Below, piece by piece: positions 26,396 to 34,253 of a stretch of DNA of 64,000 nucleotides. Source of the stretch: CAVXAE01 sp044225565 (GTDB taxonomy: Bacteria; Pseudomonadota; Gammaproteobacteria; Steroidobacterales; Steroidobacteraceae); NCBI GenBank assembly GCA_044225565.1, contig JBGAIL010000001.1:1-64000 (forward strand), written 5' to 3'. Within the stretch, counting starts at the first letter, position 1; each line of letters starts with the position of its first letter. The notes under the pieces were generated by a model, which worked only from the letters and a program-made list of their open reading frames with translations, did no database searches and was not told where the DNA came from. The position numbers and the translations under genes are program-made.

Positions 26396-27454
26396 ATGAG
26401 CGATGGCACTGCGGATGCGGCTTCCTCGGCCCCTACACTGATCTATCCCTTCGAGTCGCCACCGGAAGCGGGCGAGACGATGCCTGTGGCCCCCGGCGTG
26501 CACTGGCAGCGCATGCCTCTGCCGTTCACGCTGAACCACATCAACCTCTGGGCGCTCGAGGATGGCGACGCCTGGACGCTGGTCGACACCGGTCTCAAGA
26601 CCGCGGAAAGTGCCGGCATCTGGGAGAAAGTGTGTGCCGGACTGCTCGCAGGGAAGCCCGCGAGCCGCGTGATCTGCACCCACATGCATCCGGACCACGT
26701 GGGCATGTCCGGTTGGCTCACACGACGCTTCGATTGCGCGCTGTGGATGACGCGACTGGAGTACATCACCTGCCGAATGCTCGTCGCGGATACGGGTCGG
26801 GAGGCACCGCTCGATGGCGTTCGCTTCTATCGCGCCGCGGGCTGGGACGAGGAATCGCTCGAGGCTTACCGCACGCGCTTCGGCGGATTCGGCAAGCTCG
26901 TGCATCCACTGCCCGACAGCTACCGCCGCATCTCGGATGGCGAGCCGCTTTGCATCGGCGGGCATGCGTGGCAGGCGGTGGTCGGGCGCGGCCATTCGCC
27001 GGAGCACCTGTGCCTGCACTGCGCGGAACTCGGGCTGCTCATCTCCGGAGATCAGGTGCTGCCCAGGATCACGTCGAACGTCTCGGTGTTCCCGACGGAG
27101 CCGGCGGCCGATCCTCTGAAAGACTGGCTCGAGTCGCTCGCGGCCATCAAGGCGCGCGTGCCCGATGACGTGCTGGTGCTGCCCTCGCATGGCCTGCCAT
27201 TCAGGGGGCTGCATGCGCGGCTGGACAGGCTGATCGCGGGGCACGAGCAGTCGCTCGAGCGGCTGCACGCCGCGCTCGCGGAGCCGAAGCGTGCCATCGA
27301 CACCTTCAACCTGCTGTTCGGGCGGCGCATCGTGGGGGACTTGCTGAGCATGGCCACCGGTGAGAGTGTCGCGCACCTGAACTGCCTCATCGGCCGCGGG
27401 CTCGCGCGTTGCGAGGTCGATGCCGGCGGAGTGGCGTGGTATCGGGCGGCGTGA
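26396..27454 (+). CDS. Metallo-beta-lactamase-fold hydrolase
   Basis: A 352-residue protein; ATG 26396 is chosen as the start of conserved sequence. The zinc motif is THMHPDHVG (HxHxDH), with later ligands in GRGHSPEHLC and ISGDQVLP, and a C-terminal LPSHGLPF. A C-terminal helical winged domain follows (ERLHAAL to GESVAHLNCLI), like that of LACTB2/glyoxalase-II-like relatives. Substrate is probably a thioester, ester or phosphoester. It converges with the HtrA-like gene, 8 bases apart. Confidence 0.88.
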   Translation: MSDGTADAASSAPTLIYPFESPPEAGETMPVAPGVHWQRMPLPFTLNHINLWALEDGDAWTLVDTGLKTAESAGIWEKVCAGLLAGKPASRVICTHMHPDHVGMSGWLTRRFDCALWMTRLEYITCRMLVADTGREAPLDGVRFYRAAGWDEESLEAYRTRFGGFGKLVHPLPDSYRRISDGEPLCIGGHAWQAVVGRGHSPEHLCLHCAELGLLISGDQVLPRITSNVSVFPTEPAADPLKDWLESLAAIKARVPDDVLVLPSHGLPFRGLHARLDRLIAGHEQSLERLHAALAEPKRAIDTFNLLFGRRIVGDLLSMATGESVAHLNCLIGRGLARCEVDAGGVAWYRAA

Positions 27455-27462
27455 CACAACGC

Positions 27463-28548
27463 CTATTCGCTCGTCTCCAGCACCGCGGAGAGCTCGACGG
27501 TGCGTCCGGCACGCCACACTTTCAGCTTGACGCGATCGCCGGGCTTGAAGTCGTCCAGCAGCGCGCGCAGCCGTGCGACGCTGTCCACTTCGGCGGTGTT
27601 GATGCCGACGATGACGTCTCCCGGCACGAACGAGTTGCGTGCCCCGAAGCGCACCCCGCGCAGACCGGCACGTGCTCCCGCGCTGTTCGCCGGTACGCGC
27701 GCAACGGCTGCCCCCGTCACACCGAGCTGACGTGCGATGGCCCGGCTCAGCATCTCGTCCGTCTCGATTCCGAGACCGGGCGGCGCGTAGTGCCCTTTCT
27801 CGATGATCTGCGGCACCACGCGGTTGATCGTGTCCACCGGCACCGCGAACCCGACGCCGGCGCTCGCGCCCGAAGGGCTGTAGATCGCCGTGTTCATGCC
27901 GATGAGGCGGCCCGCGCTGTCGAGCAGAGGTCCGCCCGAGTTGCCCGGGTTGATCGCCGCATCCGTCTGGATGAGGTGGCGGGTGACGCCGCCGTCCTCG
28001 CCGGTGAGCGAGCGGTCCAGCGCGGAGACGATTCCGGTGGTGAGCGTCCAGTCGAGACCGAAGGGATTGCCGATGGCGAGCACGCGCTGCCCCACCATGA
28101 GGTCCCGGCTCGTTCCCACGGGGATGGGCATCGGCGGCTTGGAAGGAATGCGGATGCGCAGCACCGCGATGTCGTGCACGGAGCTCGTGCCGATGAGCGT
28201 GGCAGGGTAGTCGCGGCCATCCGAAAGGCGTACGACGGCTTCGGCCGCATCCGCGATGACGTGGAGATTGGTGACGACGTGGCCGGCATCGTCCCACAGG
28301 AAGCCGGAGCCGGTGCCCTGCGGCACGATCGTGACGTTGCGCGTCCATACGTCCATCACGCGCTCGCGCGTGGAAATGTAGACGACGGAAGACTTCGCGC
28401 TCTCGAAGATGCGGATGGTGTTCTTCTCGTCCGGGAAGAGCTCGCCGCGGGGCGTGACGGGGCGCGGTGCGGCTTCGGTGCGGTAGGCCGTCGTGGCGAG
28501 GAGCGGGAGCAGGGCGCCGAGGGTGATCCACAGTCGGGGAGGATTCAT
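27463..28548 (-). CDS. HtrA/DegQ-like periplasmic serine protease with one PDZ domain
   Basis: A 361-residue protein with a signal peptide (about 1–27). The catalytic triad is visible: His96 (TNLHVIAD), Asp126 (VHDIAVL) and Ser204 (PGNSGGPL). One PDZ domain (about 255–355) follows, fewer than the two of DegP, and of DegS-like size. It has no long LA loop. It degrades or senses misfolded envelope proteins. It lies 19 bases downstream of the radical SAM gene on the same strand, so they may be co-transcribed. Confidence 0.93.
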   Translation of the reverse strand: MNPPRLWITLGALLPLLATTAYRTEAAPRPVTPRGELFPDEKNTIRIFESAKSSVVYISTRERVMDVWTRNVTIVPQGTGSGFLWDDAGHVVTNLHVIADAAEAVVRLSDGRDYPATLIGTSSVHDIAVLRIRIPSKPPMPIPVGTSRDLMVGQRVLAIGNPFGLDWTLTTGIVSALDRSLTGEDGGVTRHLIQTDAAINPGNSGGPLLDSAGRLIGMNTAIYSPSGASAGVGFAVPVDTINRVVPQIIEKGHYAPPGLGIETDEMLSRAIARQLGVTGAAVARVPANSAGARAGLRGVRFGARNSFVPGDVIVGINTAEVDSVARLRALLDDFKPGDRVKLKVWRAGRTVELSAVLETSE

Positions 28549-28567
28549 CCCCGGACTTTACAACGCC

Positions 28568-29551
28568 TTACTCCGGATAGGAGTGCCGGCGACCCTTGCT
28601 GTCGAGAACGACTCGGCTGCATCCGGCATCGTGCTCCAGGAGATAGCCCGGCCCGATCGGAACCTTTCCGTGGCCTCCCGGGATGTCCAGCACGTAGGTC
28701 GGCATGCAGAGCCCCGACACACGCCCGCGCAACTCGCGGACGATGTGCTGCCCTTCGTCGATGGACACGCGGAAATGCGAAGTGCCGGGCGCGAGGTCCG
28801 GATGGTGAAGGTAATAGGGCTTCACCCGGTGCCGCACGAGCTTGCGGAACAACGCTTCCAGGATCTCCGCCCGATCGTTGATGCCTTTGAGCAGAACGGT
28901 CTGGCTGAGCAGCGTCGCGCCCTTCTCACGCAACGCTTCGAGCGCGGCGCACACCGGCGGCGTGAGCTCTTCCACGTGGTTGGCGTGCACGGCCACGTAG
29001 AGCGCGGGTGCCGCAGGCCGTCTGCAGAGCTCTGCCATGGCTTCGAGCCGTGCCGCGCTTAGAGAATGCGGATCCACGATGGGCGCGCGAGTGTGGATAC
29101 GGATCACCGCGACGTGCCCGATGTCGCTCAGCTGCTCGAGCACGCCCTTCAGCCGTCGCGCCGAGAGCGCCAGCGGATCCCCGCCGGTGAGGATGACTTC
29201 CCAGATCCGGGGGCGCTGGCGGATGTAATCGAGCGCCGCCGCGAGCTCCTTTTCGCTCAGTGCCTCCCCGCCCGGGCCCACCATCTCCCGCCGGAAGCAG
29301 AACCGGCAGTACACCGGGCAGGCGTGATGGATCTTGAGGAGCACCCGGTCGGCGTAGCGGTGCACGACTCCCTTCACCGGGCTGTGCGCGTCGTCTCCGA
29401 TCGGGTCTGCGGACTCCTGCGCGAGCGAATGCAGCTCCCTCTCGTCGGGCAGGAACTGCCGGGACAGCGGATGGCTCGCGGGCTTTCCGTCCAGCAACTC
29501 TCTCAGGTATGGCGACAGCCGGTGGGCGTACTTTGCTGTGACGTCGCTCAT
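28568..29551 (-). CDS. Lysine 2,3-aminomutase-like radical SAM enzyme (KamA/EpmB family)
   Basis: A 327-residue protein. The radical SAM cluster motif is Cys78-x3-Cys82-x2-Cys85 (CPVYCRFC). The SAM-binding GGDP is in ILTGGDPL. The PLP lysine is expected in the C-terminal PGGHGKVPIGP. Length and the absence of the long C-terminal domain fit the short proteobacterial group that includes EpmB, which beta-lysylates elongation factor P, as well as free-lysine mutases. No efp or epmA gene is in the window, so the substrate is undecided. It is upstream of the protease gene. Confidence 0.88.
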   Translation of the reverse strand: MSDVTAKYAHRLSPYLRELLDGKPASHPLSRQFLPDERELHSLAQESADPIGDDAHSPVKGVVHRYADRVLLKIHHACPVYCRFCFRREMVGPGGEALSEKELAAALDYIRQRPRIWEVILTGGDPLALSARRLKGVLEQLSDIGHVAVIRIHTRAPIVDPHSLSAARLEAMAELCRRPAAPALYVAVHANHVEELTPPVCAALEALREKGATLLSQTVLLKGINDRAEILEALFRKLVRHRVKPYYLHHPDLAPGTSHFRVSIDEGQHIVRELRGRVSGLCMPTYVLDIPGGHGKVPIGPGYLLEHDAGCSRVVLDSKGRRHSYPE

Positions 29552-29983
29552 TGGGGGCGGGGTCTTTCGAAGGGTCGCGGAGTTTCTTCGATCGACGGCG
29601 GCAGATCAAGCAATGCCGGGAGCGCGGATGCGCGGCTCGCTGGAGCCGAGGCGATGTCTCTTCATGAAGGCGGCCAGCGCCATCCTCGGCCTGTGGCTCG
29701 TCACTCGGGACGAGATCGCCGACGTGTAGCAGCTGGGCATGTGGCTGGAGGTGGATGGGCGGTGCTTCCAGAGCGGCAACACGCGCACGATGGTGTTCGG
29801 AGTGGCGTACCTGGGTTCCTATCAAAGGTGAACGAACGTGGCCCCTGCGCGGCCTCCAGTTTCGCGGCCCGCCACGAAACCTGTGCTGGGGTTCTTTGGG
29901 TACGTCTTGGCGGCGTAGAACAGCGACTTTCCAGTTAAGATATTTACTGATCAGCCAAAGTAGCCGGAAACGGTCACGACGCA
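29552..29983. other. Gene-poor region with a hydrolase fragment and a base-composition change
   Basis: The first 280 bases hold a degraded piece of a fumarylacetoacetate-hydrolase-type gene (listed separately). From about 29870 the sequence becomes less G+C-rich and leads to the carboxylesterase. A TAAGAT near 29936 could be its -10 box, but no convincing -35 is placed. Confidence 0.5.
29664..29831 (+). pseudogene. Fragment of a fumarylacetoacetate hydrolase (FAH) family gene
   Basis: The frame from 29664 reads LGLWLVTRDEIADV, then TAG (29727–29729), then QLGMWLEVDGRCFQ and SGNTRTMVFGVAYLGSY, ending at TGA 29829. This matches the FAH-family core, where the pattern is GPW-VT-DE, then LW-VNG, then GNTR-M-FGVA-L-SYLS. 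Only about 54 of some 280 residues remain; the metal-binding N-terminal part and the STGTPPG end are absent. An internal stop and truncation at both ends mark it as a relic. Confidence 0.72.
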
Positions 29984-31648
29984 ATGCCCTGCGCTGCAAT
30001 CTCGCTCGATTCCAGCGTCGTCCCTGACGCTATTCGCTACTTCGTAGGCAATCGCGTAGAGCCGTGCCTCCGCTACTTACTCGTCGCTGCGGTTTTCTCG
30101 CTGTTTTCGATGGCTTGTTCGATGGGTAGTGAGTCGGTGCGCACCCGCCAGGGTCTTGTTCAGGGCACCACGGACTCCGACGTAAGGGTATTTAAGGGAG
30201 TGCCATTCGCGGCCCCGCCAGTCGGACCGTTGCGATGGCGGCCTCCGCAACCGGCCGTGCCGTGGCCTCGCGTCTTGAGGGCGAATGCCTTCAAGCCCAT
30301 GTGCATGACCTCCGCGCCGGCAGTTCCGGGCGGCGAAATGGAAGAAGTAAGCGAGGATTGCCTCTATCTGAACATCTGGACTCCGGCAAGGCTGCCTGCG
30401 CACAAATTGCCGGTGATGGTGTACATCTACGGAGGTGCGCTGCGCGCCGGCTCTGCTTCTTCCTCAGTGTATTGGGGTGACAAGCTCGTGCAGAAAGGTG
30501 TCATCACCGTCAATTTGAGTTATCGGGTCGGATCGTTTGGTTTTCTTTCGCATCCCGAACTCAGCCGCGAATCGGGGTATGGCGCCTCGGGTAACTACGG
30601 CATCATGGACATGATCGCCGCGCTGCAATGGGTCCAGCAGAATATCTCCGCCTTCGGCGGCGATCCAGGAAATGTAACTGTCTTTGGGCAGTCGGCCGGG
30701 TCTTTCGGGCTGGGTTATTTAACGGCTTCTCCCTTGGCGAAAGGGTTGTTTCATCGCGGCATCGGACAGACCGGGGCGGATATGTTGCCGATTGGTCAGG
30801 GAATGATGCTTCCGCGAGATGCGGAAGCGAGCGGCATCCGGTTCGCGGAGAAACTTGGTGCGGGTTCGATCCGTGCCATGCGGCGCTTGCCCGCTGACAA
30901 GATTCTTTCAGCCGATGCGCAATGGCCGATGACTGCACAAGGAAAAATCAAGCCCGGCACGATGGCAGTATTGGATGGCCATGTTTTTCTCCAAACGATG
31001 TATGAGACGCTTGAAAAGGGAGGCCAGAACGATGTACCCCTGCTGATTGGCTACAACGCCGATGAGGGCGCCAATCTTCTCGCTGAGCCGTTGGATGGCG
31101 CTGCATTTGTGGAAAGTGTGCGAAAGCAATACGGCGCGCTGGCAGATGAGGTTCTGAAGCTATACCCGCCGTCGCCCAGCGACGTTGCTGTCCGATCTCA
31201 GCGCCGATTGCTGCGGGATAACTGGTACGGGTGGGCCATTTGGTCTTGGGCACGTCTGCAATCCAGGACCGGCAAGGGGAAAGTCTATTTCTACAACTTC
31301 TCGCATCTCACAAACTTTCCGGAAGATTCGCCGTTGCGAGCGATGGGCGCGGGACACGGCTTCGAGCTTGTCTACACGTTCGGGCACGCGGGGTATCTGC
31401 CTGAGCCTGCATCGCGCGCAGACACGGCGATGGTTGAAACGGTTTCCTCGTATTGGACGAATTTTGCAAAGCAAGGCAACCCGAATGGCCCTGGACTCCC
31501 GCAATGGCCCGAGTTCACGGAGCACGACCCACGCGTCATGAATCTGGGAGAGCCGTTGCAAGCCAGAATGATTGATCCGGCGGGCTTGCGATTGCAGGAC
31601 CGATACGCGATTGCCCAACGGATGCTTGAAGGCTCCGAAGGCCAGTAG
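29984..31648 (+). CDS. Type B carboxylesterase, exported
   Basis: A 554-residue protein. ATG 29984 is the only usable upstream start; residues 30–45 (LRYLLVAAVFSLFSMAC) form a signal or lipoprotein-like segment after an unusually long lead. Carboxylesterase-B signatures are EDCLYLNIWTP (about 124–134) and the nucleophile GQSAG (Ser237). The acid is expected in YNADEGANLL and the catalytic His in GAGHGFELVYTFG. It hydrolyses esters of organic acids or aromatic compounds. Codon use is visibly less G+C-biased than in neighbours, and it sits between a gene relic and a tRNA, which suggests acquisition. Confidence 0.9.
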   Translation: MPCAAISLDSSVVPDAIRYFVGNRVEPCLRYLLVAAVFSLFSMACSMGSESVRTRQGLVQGTTDSDVRVFKGVPFAAPPVGPLRWRPPQPAVPWPRVLRANAFKPMCMTSAPAVPGGEMEEVSEDCLYLNIWTPARLPAHKLPVMVYIYGGALRAGSASSSVYWGDKLVQKGVITVNLSYRVGSFGFLSHPELSRESGYGASGNYGIMDMIAALQWVQQNISAFGGDPGNVTVFGQSAGSFGLGYLTASPLAKGLFHRGIGQTGADMLPIGQGMMLPRDAEASGIRFAEKLGAGSIRAMRRLPADKILSADAQWPMTAQGKIKPGTMAVLDGHVFLQTMYETLEKGGQNDVPLLIGYNADEGANLLAEPLDGAAFVESVRKQYGALADEVLKLYPPSPSDVAVRSQRRLLRDNWYGWAIWSWARLQSRTGKGKVYFYNFSHLTNFPEDSPLRAMGAGHGFELVYTFGHAGYLPEPASRADTAMVETVSSYWTNFAKQGNPNGPGLPQWPEFTEHDPRVMNLGEPLQARMIDPAGLRLQDRYAIAQRMLEGSEGQ

Positions 31649-31739
31649 CGCTCCGACGACGGGAAGCAAAAGAGGTCAGGACCCGCAAAAACCGTCCCGC
31701 AAATCGTGAGCGGCGGTGCCGGAAGCGCGCGTAAGTCGT

Positions 31740-31816
31740 TGGTGGAAAGGGAGGGACTCGAACCCTCGACCCCGGCATTATGAGTGCCGTGCTCTAACCA
31801 GCTGAGCTACCTCTCC
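31740..31816 (-). tRNA. tRNA-Met (CAU), elongator type
   Basis: A 77-base cloverleaf with encoded CCA, read leftward from 31816. Acceptor GGAGAGG pairs with CCTTTCC; the D-arm is GCTC-AGCTGGTTA-GAGC; the anticodon stem-loop is CGGCA-CTCATAA-TGCCG with CAT; the T-arm is GAGGG-TTCGAGT-CCCTC. The body matches the elongator tRNA-Met of E. coli closely (TAGCTCAG-TGGTTAGAGCAC, CACTCATAATG). A tRNA-Ile with lysidine-modified CAU is less likely. Confidence 0.96.
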
Positions 31817-31885
31817 GCGGAGGGGCGCGAATCCTAACGGACGGCGCCTTTGGACGCCACTACCCAAGCCAGGGCATGAGGCCGA

Positions 31886-31895
31886 TGACATGTCA
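31886..31895. promoter_or_regulatory. Palindrome TGACATGTCA, downstream copy
   Basis: A perfect 10-base palindrome 28 bases past the acyl-CoA synthetase stop. The same sequence occurs just upstream of that gene at 33620–33629. It may be an operator copy. Confidence 0.4.
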
Positions 31896-31922
31896 GTCCG
31901 GCCGCGCGAGGCGGCGCCACCC

Positions 31923-33605
31923 TCAGGCCGTGCGCTCCTCCGCGCGCCCGAGCCGGGAGGTCATCTCCTTGCGGATGAGATACTTCTGCACCTTGCCCGT
32001 CACCGTCATCGGGAAGCCGTCGACGAACACCACGTGCGCCGGCACCTTGTAGTGCGCGATCTGCCCGCGGCAGAACTCGATGATCTCCTCGGCGCTGGAG
32101 GACTCGCCCGTGCGCAGCTTGATCCAGGCGCACACCTCCTCGCCGTACTTCTTGTCCGGCACGCCGACGATGGCGACGTCCGCCACTTTCGGATGCCTGA
32201 ACAGGAATTCCTCGATCTCGCGCGGGTACACGTTCTCCCCGCCGCGGATGATCATGTCCTTGCTGCGGCCGACGATGTTGCAGTAGCCCTCGTCGTCGAT
32301 CACGCCGAGGTCTCCGGTGTGCATCCAGCCTTCGGCGTCGATGGCCTCGGCGGTCTTCTCGGGGTCGTCCCAATAGCCGAGCATCAGCGAGTAGCCGCGG
32401 GTGCAGAGTTCCCCGGCCTCGCCGCGGCCGAGCGTGTTGCCGTCCGCATCGATCACCTTCGCTTCCATGTGCGGCTGCACGCGACCCACCGTGGTCACGC
32501 GACGCTCGATGGGATCGGTGGGCAGGCTCTGGAAGCTCACGGGGCTCGTCTCCGTCATGCCGTAGGCGATGGTGACGTCGCTCATGTGCATGCGGTCGAT
32601 CACCTTGCGCATCACCTCGATGGGGCAGGGAGAGCCCGCCATGATGCCGGCGCGCAGCGTGCCCAGGTCGAACTGGGAGAACTGCGGATGCTCGAGCTCC
32701 GCGATGAACATGGTGGGCACGCCGTGCAGCACGGTGCACTTCTCCGCTTCCACGGTCTTCAGCACCGCGAGCGGATCGAATGCGGTGGCCGGGAACACCA
32801 TGGTGGCGCCGTGCGCCACGCACGCGAGGTTGGACATGACCATGCCGAAGCAGTGATAGAGCGGCACCGGGATGCAGAGCCGGTCGCCGGGGCGCAGGCC
32901 CGTGGCGCGCCCGACCATGTAGGCGTTGTTCACGATGTTGCGGTGGCAGAGCGTGGCGCCCTTGGGCAGCCCGGTGGTGCCGCTCGTGAACTGGATGTTG
33001 ATCGGCTGATAGCGATCGAGCTCCGTCTCCGCCGCGCGCACGCTCTCCAGCGATCGCGAGGTGATGTCGGAGAAGTCGAGCCAGCCCGGGCGCGGTGCGC
33101 CGCCGATCTTCGCGACGATCTCGAGCTGCGGCAGCTTCGCGGCCCGGAGCGCGCCGGGCCGGCTGTCCGCGATCTCGGGCGCGAGCGATTCCGTCATCGC
33201 GAGGTAGTCGCTGGTCTTGAAGGCGCTCGCGGCGACGAGCATGCGCACGCCCACCTTGTTGAGCGTGTACTCGAGCTCGGAGAGGCGGTAGGCGGGATTG
33301 ACGTTCACCTGGATGAGGCCGACGCGGGCCGTGGCGAACTGCGTGAGCACCCACTCCGCGCAGTTGGGTGCCCAGATGGCCACGCGGTCGCCGCGCTGCA
33401 GGCCGAGCGCCAGCAGCCCGGCTGCGCATTCGTCCACCCGACGGTCGAGCTCGGCATAGGTCCAGCGGATGCCCTGCTCGATGGAGACGAGCGCCTCGGT
33501 GTCCGGCCAGCGCCGTGCGGCCTTGGCGAGCAGGGTGCCGATGGTGTCTTCCAGCAGCTCGGGCGCGAGCTCGCCCCGGACTTGACTCGACTTCGCCGCG
33601 CTCAT
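31923..33605 (-). CDS. Acyl-CoA synthetase (AMP-binding, FadD-like medium/long chain)
   Basis: A 560-residue enzyme activating a carboxylic acid to its CoA ester through an acyl-AMP. ATG at 33605 has a GAGGGGG site upstream. Motifs in order are the P-loop [12 protein letters not shown], the PLYHCFG region, YGMTETSP, the hinge [13 protein letters not shown] then [20 protein letters not shown], and the C-terminal catalytic Lys in [10 protein letters not shown]. This matches the fatty-acyl-CoA synthetase group that often sits with acyl-CoA dehydrogenases, though none is adjacent here. A 12-base palindrome directly upstream suggests repression by a dimeric regulator. Confidence 0.93.
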   Translation of the reverse strand: MSAAKSSQVRGELAPELLEDTIGTLLAKAARRWPDTEALVSIEQGIRWTYAELDRRVDECAAGLLALGLQRGDRVAIWAPNCAEWVLTQFATARVGLIQVNVNPAYRLSELEYTLNKVGVRMLVAASAFKTSDYLAMTESLAPEIADSRPGALRAAKLPQLEIVAKIGGAPRPGWLDFSDITSRSLESVRAAETELDRYQPINIQFTSGTTGLPKGATLCHRNIVNNAYMVGRATGLRPGDRLCIPVPLYHCFGMVMSNLACVAHGATMVFPATAFDPLAVLKTVEAEKCTVLHGVPTMFIAELEHPQFSQFDLGTLRAGIMAGSPCPIEVMRKVIDRMHMSDVTIAYGMTETSPVSFQSLPTDPIERRVTTVGRVQPHMEAKVIDADGNTLGRGEAGELCTRGYSLMLGYWDDPEKTAEAIDAEGWMHTGDLGVIDDEGYCNIVGRSKDMIIRGGENVYPREIEEFLFRHPKVADVAIVGVPDKKYGEEVCAWIKLRTGESSSAEEIIEFCRGQIAHYKVPAHVVFVDGFPMTVTGKVQKYLIRKEMTSRLGRAEERTA

Positions 33606-33618
33606 CAGGCCCCCTCAT

Positions 33619-33630
33619 CTGACATGTCAG
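33619..33630. promoter_or_regulatory. Palindrome CTGACATGTCAG before the acyl-CoA synthetase, putative operator
   Basis: A perfect 12-base palindrome centred about 20 bases before the start codon, just upstream of the ribosome-binding site. GGCCCC and GGGGCC flank it as further inverted arms. Its core recurs at 31886–31895. A fatty-acid-responsive TetR or GntR protein is a reasonable candidate binder, not shown by sequence. Confidence 0.5.
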
Positions 33631-33728
33631 CGGGGCCGCAATCTATACCGCGGCCACCCGGTAGTCTATGAATCCGGGTCGTTTTACACTCCGTCGGCCT
33701 TGGGAGCCAAGTCTTGGGGGAATCGCCA

Positions 33729-34151
33729 ATGGATCCGTCCGACAAAGTCGTCCCTTTCGGGCGTCCCGCGGGGACGGCCCCGGCGCCGGCCGACTGGTGG
33801 CACACCGAGCTGCTCGAGCACACGCACGACGCCATCATCGTATGGGAGCTCGGCGGCAAGGGCATCATCTACTGGAATCGCGCGGCCGAGATGCTCTACG
33901 GCTATCTGCGCGAGGAAGTGCTCGGGCGCATCACGCACGACCTGTTGAAGACCGAGCTTTCCGGCGATCTCGAGGAGCTCGAGACCGCCATCGCGCGTTA
34001 CGGCTCGTGGGCCGGCGAGCTCCGTCACACCACGCGCGCCGGCCGCCGCATCATCGTGCAGACGCGCATCATGCTGCTGCCCAGGGTCGACGACCGCTGG
34101 CTGGTCGCGGAATTCAACCGCGACATCACCGAGCTCGTGAACCTGCGCTGA
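33729..34151 (+). CDS. Stand-alone PAS-domain protein
   Basis: A 140-residue protein from ATG 33729 (GGGGGA about 10 bases upstream; TTG 33714 is less likely). Nearly all of it is one PAS domain: HTELLEHTHDAIIVWELGGKGIIYWNRAAEMLYGYLREEVLG, then the PAC-like WAGELRHTTRAGRRIIVQTRI and AEFNRDITEL. No kinase, cyclase or HTH is attached. It must act by protein contact, perhaps giving sensory input to a kinase encoded elsewhere. Confidence 0.85.
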   Translation: MDPSDKVVPFGRPAGTAPAPADWWHTELLEHTHDAIIVWELGGKGIIYWNRAAEMLYGYLREEVLGRITHDLLKTELSGDLEELETAIARYGSWAGELRHTTRAGRRIIVQTRIMLLPRVDDRWLVAEFNRDITELVNLR

Positions 34152-34170
34152 GGGTCTGTCGAAGGCCTGG

Positions 34171-34249
34171 TCTGAGTGGGCCGTGTCGCCCGCTCGCCGC
34201 GGGCCTCCCGGCGCGCTCGGCGTCGCCGCCGAGCGGCCGGCGCACTCAG
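34171..34249. terminator. Extended inverted repeat between convergent genes
   Basis: Outer arms CTGAGTG (34171–34177) and CACTCAG (34243–34249) enclose an inner perfect hairpin, GCTCGGCG / CGCCGAGC (34215–34234) with loop TCGC. It lies between the convergent PAS and Ig-like genes and could terminate both, though there is no T-run. Confidence 0.45.
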
Positions 34250-34253
34250 CCAT

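Noticed and set aside
25847..28531. An 894-codon minus-strand frame that would fuse the thioesterase to upstream sequence
   Set aside because: Only the last 133 codons match a family; the rest is antisense to or out of frame with the MBL-fold and HtrA genes, and a good start with ribosome-binding site exists at 26248.
9465..29831. Amber codon reassignment or pyrrolysine use
   Set aside because: TAG is used as the ordinary terminator of several conserved genes in the window, and no CUA tRNA is seen here.
29984..31816. A tRNA-Met-integrated genomic island with direct repeats
   Set aside because: No integrase is present and I could not find a second copy of the tRNA 3' end on the other side of the esterase.
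31740..31816. tRNA-Ile with lysidine-modified CAU anticodon
   Set aside because: Body sequence and stems match elongator tRNA-Met much better.
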